Source of the DNA: Desulfacinum infernum DSM 9756
GTDB taxonomy: Bacteria > Desulfobacterota > Syntrophobacteria > Syntrophobacterales > DSM-9756
Assembly (NCBI RefSeq): GCF_900129305.1
Contig: NZ_FQVB01000017.1
Span: 32,528-96,527 of the forward strand
Direction of reading: 5' to 3'
Length of the DNA: 64,000 nt
Shown here: piece by piece, positions 60,019-64,000 of the stretch
Layout of the letters: every line of letters starts with the position of its first letter
Numbering within the stretch: position 1 is the first letter of the stretch
The notes under the pieces: generated by a model
Told to the model about the DNA's origin: nothing
Databases searched by the model: none
What the model saw: only the letters and a program-made list of their open reading frames with translations
Translations under genes and position numbers: made by a program

Positions 60019-60740
60019 GATCGAACCTCCGTTATGGCGGCAAGGGCCGTCGCTGCTTTCAGCCTTGTTTCAAAGCCATTGGCGTTTATTTGCGTCCATT
60101 CGCGGTCCTTTTTTCGCAAAGATCTTCCGGGAAGCCGGATTTCCCTGTTCCCACGGGGCGATCCCGCATGGAGGGCATCCCTTGTAGGGGCGGTTCGCGA
60201 ACCGCCCCTACGCCGGGTAGCCGTCTGTGAAGGGATATATTGAGGTGGCCGGCTTGCCCATTTTAGGGAAGCTTCCTGGAGTGAATCGCCGGAACCCGCC
60301 GGCGTGAAAAGAATAGCAAGAAACCCGGCCCCGTGTCCCGTCCAAACGGGGGCCTCCTTGTGCATGCCGGCGCATGGGCGGATATCCGCCCTCCGCATGA
60401 CCTATCTTTCACTTTGTTATTGACGAGTTGTGGAAGCTCCACTAGTGACCATGCGCCCGGTTGACTCCAGGGGCAGGAGTTCCGGGCTTCCGGCGTGAAT
60501 TCGGGGTTTCCCCCGGAAAGACCACACCCAACTCCCGCTTTTGACAGGAACCGATCCTTGATCGGCAACACGACCCGCAGCATCGAAGTTTCATCTTCCT
60601 CTTGGGCGACAAGCGTTTTGTTCGTTTAATTTTCGGCGCGGAAAGGAGGTGACGAAAGAGCGAGGGAAGCGCCCACAGGGTAGGAGAGGCGATAGGAAGT
60701 GCTTTGCTTCGAACCAACCGGAAAAGAGAAGAGGAAAGAG
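60019..60740. other. Gene-free region upstream of the porin gene
   Basis: 722 bases. It holds a dyad repeat of the GTAGGGGCG family (60183-60216) and several small inverted repeats (for instance GGGCGGATATCCGCCC near 60374-60389). TTGACG near 60420 is a weak promoter candidate. A long 5' leader of the porin gene is possible. No small gene stands out. Confidence 0.5.
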
Positions 60741-62459
60741 ATGACGAAAAGGGGCTTGCTGTTATCCATCCTTTGCGTATGTGCGGTGGTCTTTTGCGGG
60801 GCGTCCTGGGTGGCGGCCCAGCCGGCCAAGGACATCACCGAAGAGGTGATCGTGGGGCCGGGAAGCGTCAGCGTGGCCACCAAGAAGGACATCATGATGA
60901 GCTTCGGCGCCCTGGTGCGCTTCATCCCCACCTCCGAATCCAACTGGGACTTCGGGATGAGCGACAAGGTGTCTGGCTTTGTGTTTGGAAATGTTCCGGA
61001 CTATCTTTTCAAAACCCACTCCAATGAGGCGGGAACCGTAACCAAGAGCTACATCCGAAACGAGGACAAGATTTATTTCAATGCCATGCCGCAAGACCGC
61101 AAGTGGTCCTTCTATGCGGCGCTGGAATTCGACCGACCCATCGATACGGACACGGTGGACAACCGCGGCGGCCGCAGCGACAACAGCAACTTCGGGCTTG
61201 AGCGGCTCAACGTGAGTGTGGCGCTGCCCTTCGAGACCCGCCTGCATGCCGGCTGGGACGTGTGGGGATTCGACCATTACGACGGCGCTTCCATGGTCTA
61301 TGCCGACGACAATCCCGGTTTCTGGCTGGACGGTACGGCGGGGGCCTTCAGCTACAGCATTGGGTGGTTCAAGCTGGCTGAGACTAACTTCCAGACCAAC
61401 TCATCCGAGGCGCTAGCGGATGCCGAATTCTCCGATTCGGACAGCGACCGTGATCTCTTCGCCGGCTGGGTCCAGTACCAGATCAATGACAATCACAAGG
61501 TGAAGCTCTTCTATGGTTTCGACCGTATCCGCAGCGTGCCTGTTGGCGACTTTCTTTACGCTTTGACCGAGTCGGCCAGAAACAGTGATGATCCCACAAA
61601 GCAGGCTGTTGCATCGGTTTCAGGGATCGGAACGGGTGAAAATGCTGACATCGACAGCCACCATGTGGCGGCCTACTACACCGGCAAATTCGGTCCCTTC
61701 GAGCTCATGCTGGAAGGTGCCTACCAGTTCGGTAGCGCGGACAACACGGGCCTGAGCGAATATGGGAAAGCCGAAGACTACGACATCTCCGCCTATGCCT
61801 TGGCGGCGGATCTTGCCGTGGAGTTGAAGGATTGGTTCGGGTTCAGCGTCAAGCCCCATGTGGGTGTCATGTACACGTCGGGTGACGACGATCCCGATGA
61901 TGACGAACTCAACGGCTACAACGGCATCGAAAACGCCCAGCGTTTTTCCAACTACTGGGGAGGCGAAAACACCATCATCGGCGACACCAACCTGGTTCTG
62001 GGTACGGCCCTTTACGGCTATCTGCCGGAACTTTACGGCAACGGCACTCCCGTTTTCACCGGCGGCTTGCAGAACTTCGCCGGCCAGGGTAACGGCCGCG
62101 GCGACAACCCGGGTCTTACTATGCTGAGCGTGGGCGTGACGATCACGCCCAAGCGCTTCATCATCTACCGGACCAATGTGAACAACTTCTGGTGGAATGA
62201 AGACGTGCTGGTTCAAAACGTCGTCACCCCAGGCAACCCCCTGACCCGTGAGACGAATTTCACCAAAGTTAAATCCGGCTTCGTGGGGACGGAGTGGGAC
62301 AACGAGCTGACCGTGGCCCTGCACAAGAACATGTTCATCAAGGGCCAGGCGTCCTTCTTCTTCCCGGGTGACGTGATCGAAGACGTAACCGAAGCCCTGG
62401 GCGCCAAGAGCGACGACACGGCGTCGCGCTTCGCCGCCGAGCTCATCTGGAACTTCTAG
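60741..62459 (+). CDS. Outer-membrane porin-like beta-barrel
   Basis: 572 residues: signal peptide (about 1-28, ending AAQP), then alternating aromatic/charged strands, Gly/Asn/Asp-rich turns, and a C-terminal WNF, the classical Bam recognition end. Highly Asp-rich loops may favour cations. Closest in appearance to porins of sulfate-reducing Desulfobacterota; no substrate is clear. GAGGAAAGAG before the ATG. Hairpin at 62482 follows. Confidence 0.85.
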   Translation: MTKRGLLLSILCVCAVVFCGASWVAAQPAKDITEEVIVGPGSVSVATKKDIMMSFGALVRFIPTSESNWDFGMSDKVSGFVFGNVPDYLFKTHSNEAGTVTKSYIRNEDKIYFNAMPQDRKWSFYAALEFDRPIDTDTVDNRGGRSDNSNFGLERLNVSVALPFETRLHAGWDVWGFDHYDGASMVYADDNPGFWLDGTAGAFSYSIGWFKLAETNFQTNSSEALADAEFSDSDSDRDLFAGWVQYQINDNHKVKLFYGFDRIRSVPVGDFLYALTESARNSDDPTKQAVASVSGIGTGENADIDSHHVAAYYTGKFGPFELMLEGAYQFGSADNTGLSEYGKAEDYDISAYALAADLAVELKDWFGFSVKPHVGVMYTSGDDDPDDDELNGYNGIENAQRFSNYWGGENTIIGDTNLVLGTALYGYLPELYGNGTPVFTGGLQNFAGQGNGRGDNPGLTMLSVGVTITPKRFIIYRTNVNNFWWNEDVLVQNVVTPGNPLTRETNFTKVKSGFVGTEWDNELTVALHKNMFIKGQASFFFPGDVIEDVTEALGAKSDDTASRFAAELIWNF

Positions 62460-62481
62460 CCGCAAGCCTTGGGACCGGCCC

Positions 62482-62510
62482 GCGGCACCGGGCCCATGCC
62501 CCGGTGCCGC
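62482..62510 (+). terminator. Hairpin after the porin gene
   Basis: GCGGCACCGGG (62482-62492) pairs perfectly with CCCGGTGCCGC (62500-62510). It has no clear T-run. Confidence 0.6.
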
Positions 62511-62545
62511 GCCCGGTTCTTTGACGTTCAGCCGGAAACGAAAAT

Positions 62546-62588
62546 GGGGTATAGTGAGCGCCTTCAGGCCGCTATACCCCTTTTCTTT
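62546..62588 (+). terminator. Rho-independent terminator
   Basis: GGGGTATAG (62546-62554) and CTATACCCC (62572-62580), then TTTTCTTT. Between porin and lipoprotein genes; it may cut or attenuate the transcript. Confidence 0.75.
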
Positions 62589-62614
62589 GAACACCCAACA
62601 AGGGAGTCGAACGC

Positions 62615-63670
62615 ATGAAACGGTCCGTGACACCCCTCCTTTTCCTGTTCCTGGCCCTTCTCCATCTTCCCTTTTGGGGATGCGGTTCGGCCCCGGATAT
62701 CGTGAGCGAAGAAAAGAAACCCGGCCAGAAATACTCGGCGGCCGAAGTCCGGGAGATCTTCGTCGACCATCCTTTCCTCCTTTCCGGGGACTACTTCCGG
62801 GAACGTCAGGACTTGAAGCCCATGGTGCTGGGAAGCGTCCTTTCCCAGGCCCAGGAGGAATCCACCGAGGAACTCAAGGCCCAGCTGAAGGAAAAGGAAG
62901 AACGCCTGGCCAAGCTGGAAAAGGCCGTCTTTGAGGGCCGTCGTCCCGCCCTTCCCGCCGATGCGCTCCGGATCAAGGTGGGCTTCCTGGTGGACCCGGA
63001 AAAGGTCCCCACCCACCTGGCGGACCGGCTGCTGGCCCAGGCCGACCGGCTCTCGGTCACCTACGATGTCCTCTTCGTCCACCACCGGGACCTGGAACAG
63101 GTCCTTTCCGGCACCGACTGCCTGCAGAAGCGTGATCTCGCCTGCATCACCCGGATCGCCGCCATCTACCCCGGCACGCGCTTCATCAACCTGGTGGAAT
63201 CGGTGAGTGTCCCCGTGTCCTTTCCCGGAACCGCCTCCGCCCGTTTCGGCATGGTGGATGCCGGCATCGGCTACCGCTACCCGCTGGTGCAGATGGAGAT
63301 GCCGGTCAAAAGCGATGCCGACGTGACCACCTTCCTGGAACTCATCGCCCGCCGAAGCTACGAGCAGGCCCTGGACAAGAAGGACACCATGCCCTGGGTC
63401 ACCCATGTTTTCAGTCAGCAGCAGGGCCAGTGGTTCGTGAGCGCCGGGAACCGCTCGGGCCTCCTGGTGGGGGACCTCCTGGACGTGGTGAGCGACGGCA
63501 AGCTGGTGCAGGCCCCCACGGGGGTTCCCGCCGCCTGGATGCCCGGATCTCCCAAGGGGCGACTCCGGGTGGAGAGGCTCTTCGGGGACGACCTGGCCAT
63601 CGCCACCCTGGTCTCGGGCGAGCCTCCGGAAATGAGCGACTGGCTCATTCCCGTCCGGGCGAAGCCGTGA
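62615..63670 (+). CDS. Predicted lipoprotein of unknown function
   Basis: 351 residues. Lipobox LPFWGC at residues 18-23 (Cys23 is acylated). A charged coiled-coil segment at about 80-105 (EELKAQLKEKEERLAKLEKAV) is followed by a mixed alpha/beta domain. I do not recognise the domain. Probably an outer-membrane lipoprotein. The stop codon (CCG TGA TCC) is in a heptad tract. Confidence 0.8.
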   Translation: MKRSVTPLLFLFLALLHLPFWGCGSAPDIVSEEKKPGQKYSAAEVREIFVDHPFLLSGDYFRERQDLKPMVLGSVLSQAQEESTEELKAQLKEKEERLAKLEKAVFEGRRPALPADALRIKVGFLVDPEKVPTHLADRLLAQADRLSVTYDVLFVHHRDLEQVLSGTDCLQKRDLACITRIAAIYPGTRFINLVESVSVPVSFPGTASARFGMVDAGIGYRYPLVQMEMPVKSDADVTTFLELIARRSYEQALDKKDTMPWVTHVFSQQQGQWFVSAGNRSGLLVGDLLDVVSDGKLVQAPTGVPAAWMPGSPKGRLRVERLFGDDLAIATLVSGEPPEMSDWLIPVRAKP

Positions 63671-63838
63671 TCCGTGATCCGTGATCCGTGAGTCGTGAGT
63701 CGTGAGTCGTGAGTCGTGAGTCGTGAGTCGTGAGTCGTGAGTCGTGAGTCGTGAGTCGTGAGTCGTGAGTCGTGAGGCGTGAGGCGTGAGGCGTGAGGCG
63801 TGAGGCGTGAGGCGTGAGGCGTGAGGCGTGAGGCGGCT
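63668..63838 (+). repeat. GTGAGTC / GTGAGGC heptad tract
   Basis: GTGATCCGTGATCCGTGAGT then GTCGTGA units for about 100 bases, then GGCGTGA units to 63838. About 24 units, second longest in the window. No spacers. Confidence 0.95.
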
Positions 63839-63844
63839 CCGTCC

Positions 63845-63880
63845 TCCCCCCTTTTCCAAAGGGGGGCCGGGGGGATTTCC
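63845..63880 (+). repeat. C-rich palindrome after the heptad tract
   Basis: CCCCCCTTTTCCAAAGGGGG then GCCGGGGGGATTT. Same heptad-then-palindrome order as at 41098 and 54391. Confidence 0.85.
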
Positions 63881-63936
63881 CTGGTGTGCCGGGCCAGGGG
63901 GGAGGCGGGCGCCTCGGCGGGACCTTTCCAACGCCC

Positions 63937-63965
63937 TTGACACGCCTCCACGTTGGGAGTTAAAA
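63937..63965 (+). promoter_or_regulatory. Promoter of a gene beyond the window
   Basis: TTGACA (63937-63942), 17-base spacer and TTTAAA (63960-63965). ACCAACCAAACGGTAGGT at about 63977-63994 is a near-palindrome that may be an operator. Its gene starts to the right of the window. Confidence 0.55.
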
Positions 63966-64000
63966 GGAACCCGTCAACCAACCAAACGGTAGGTAGAATT

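Noticed and set aside
60240..60720. Riboswitch or small RNA in the porin leader
   Set aside because: Several short inverted repeats but none of the consensus cores I know (TPP, cobalamin, c-di-GMP, Moco); nothing definite.
63668..63838. Possible CRISPR array or origin iterons
   Set aside because: Same 7-bp tandem pattern, no spacers, no DnaA-box-like consensus, no replication gene.

Overview
The window is GC-rich, gene-dense bacterial chromosome. It most resembles a strictly anaerobic, fatty/aromatic-acid-degrading member of the Desulfobacterota (Syntrophobacteraceae-like). This is inferred from the split ATP-synthase Fo operon, the large CoA-dehydratase-activase protein, repeated acyl-CoA ligase / acyl-CoA dehydrogenase sets, an AmrS radical-SAM enzyme, and heptose and outer-membrane genes of a Gram-negative cell. 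No tRNA, rRNA or CRISPR array was recognised.

Layout. 1-1.6 kb: 3'-truncated L,D-transpeptidase (minus strand). 2.2-5.9 kb: Fo operon atpI-like, atpI, atpB, a fused four-hairpin c subunit, a single c subunit, b' and b; the F1 genes are not here. 6-17.5 kb: housekeeping and hydrolase genes (patatin, AMP nucleosidase-like, TrmL, RfaE2, shikimate kinase, USP, MagIII-like glycosylase, AmrS, methyltransferase). 17.5-27.2 kb: ilvD, a MerR/radical-SAM pair, a CoA-activase/dehydratase-like pair and rng. 27.4-33.6 kb: LOG-family protein, RlmI-like methyltransferase, MlaC-like protein, RadC, quinone oxidoreductase, ABC ATPase. 33.7-43.8 kb and 48.8-58.5 kb: two acyl-CoA blocks. They hold five AMP-forming acyl-CoA ligases (one frameshifted), three acyl-CoA dehydrogenases, a crotonase, a MaoC-type hydratase, an SDR, a thiolase, an HMG-CoA-synthase-like/DUF35 protein, and MerR and TetR regulators. 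Together these could form one or more beta-oxidation-like routes of unknown substrate. Between the blocks are a Phd antitoxin with a VapC remnant, an SPFH/zinc-ribbon pair and two duplicated coiled-coil membrane proteins. 58.7-64 kb: manA, a porin and a lipoprotein.

Three things stand out. (1) The rotor genes encode one protein of four c-hairpins in which the two middle hairpins have lost both ion-binding carboxylates, next to a normal c subunit: a hybrid, probably Na+-type rotor. (2) More than twenty intergenic tracts are tandem repeats with a strict 7-bp period but many different unit sequences. They sit at gene 3' ends, mostly in sense orientation, and often supply the stop codon and last residues. 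(3) A short non-autonomous element with terminal inverted repeats (about 175-225 bp), and a C-rich palindrome that travels with the heptad tracts, recur through the window. One palindrome-plus-heptad composite lies in frame inside the activase gene.
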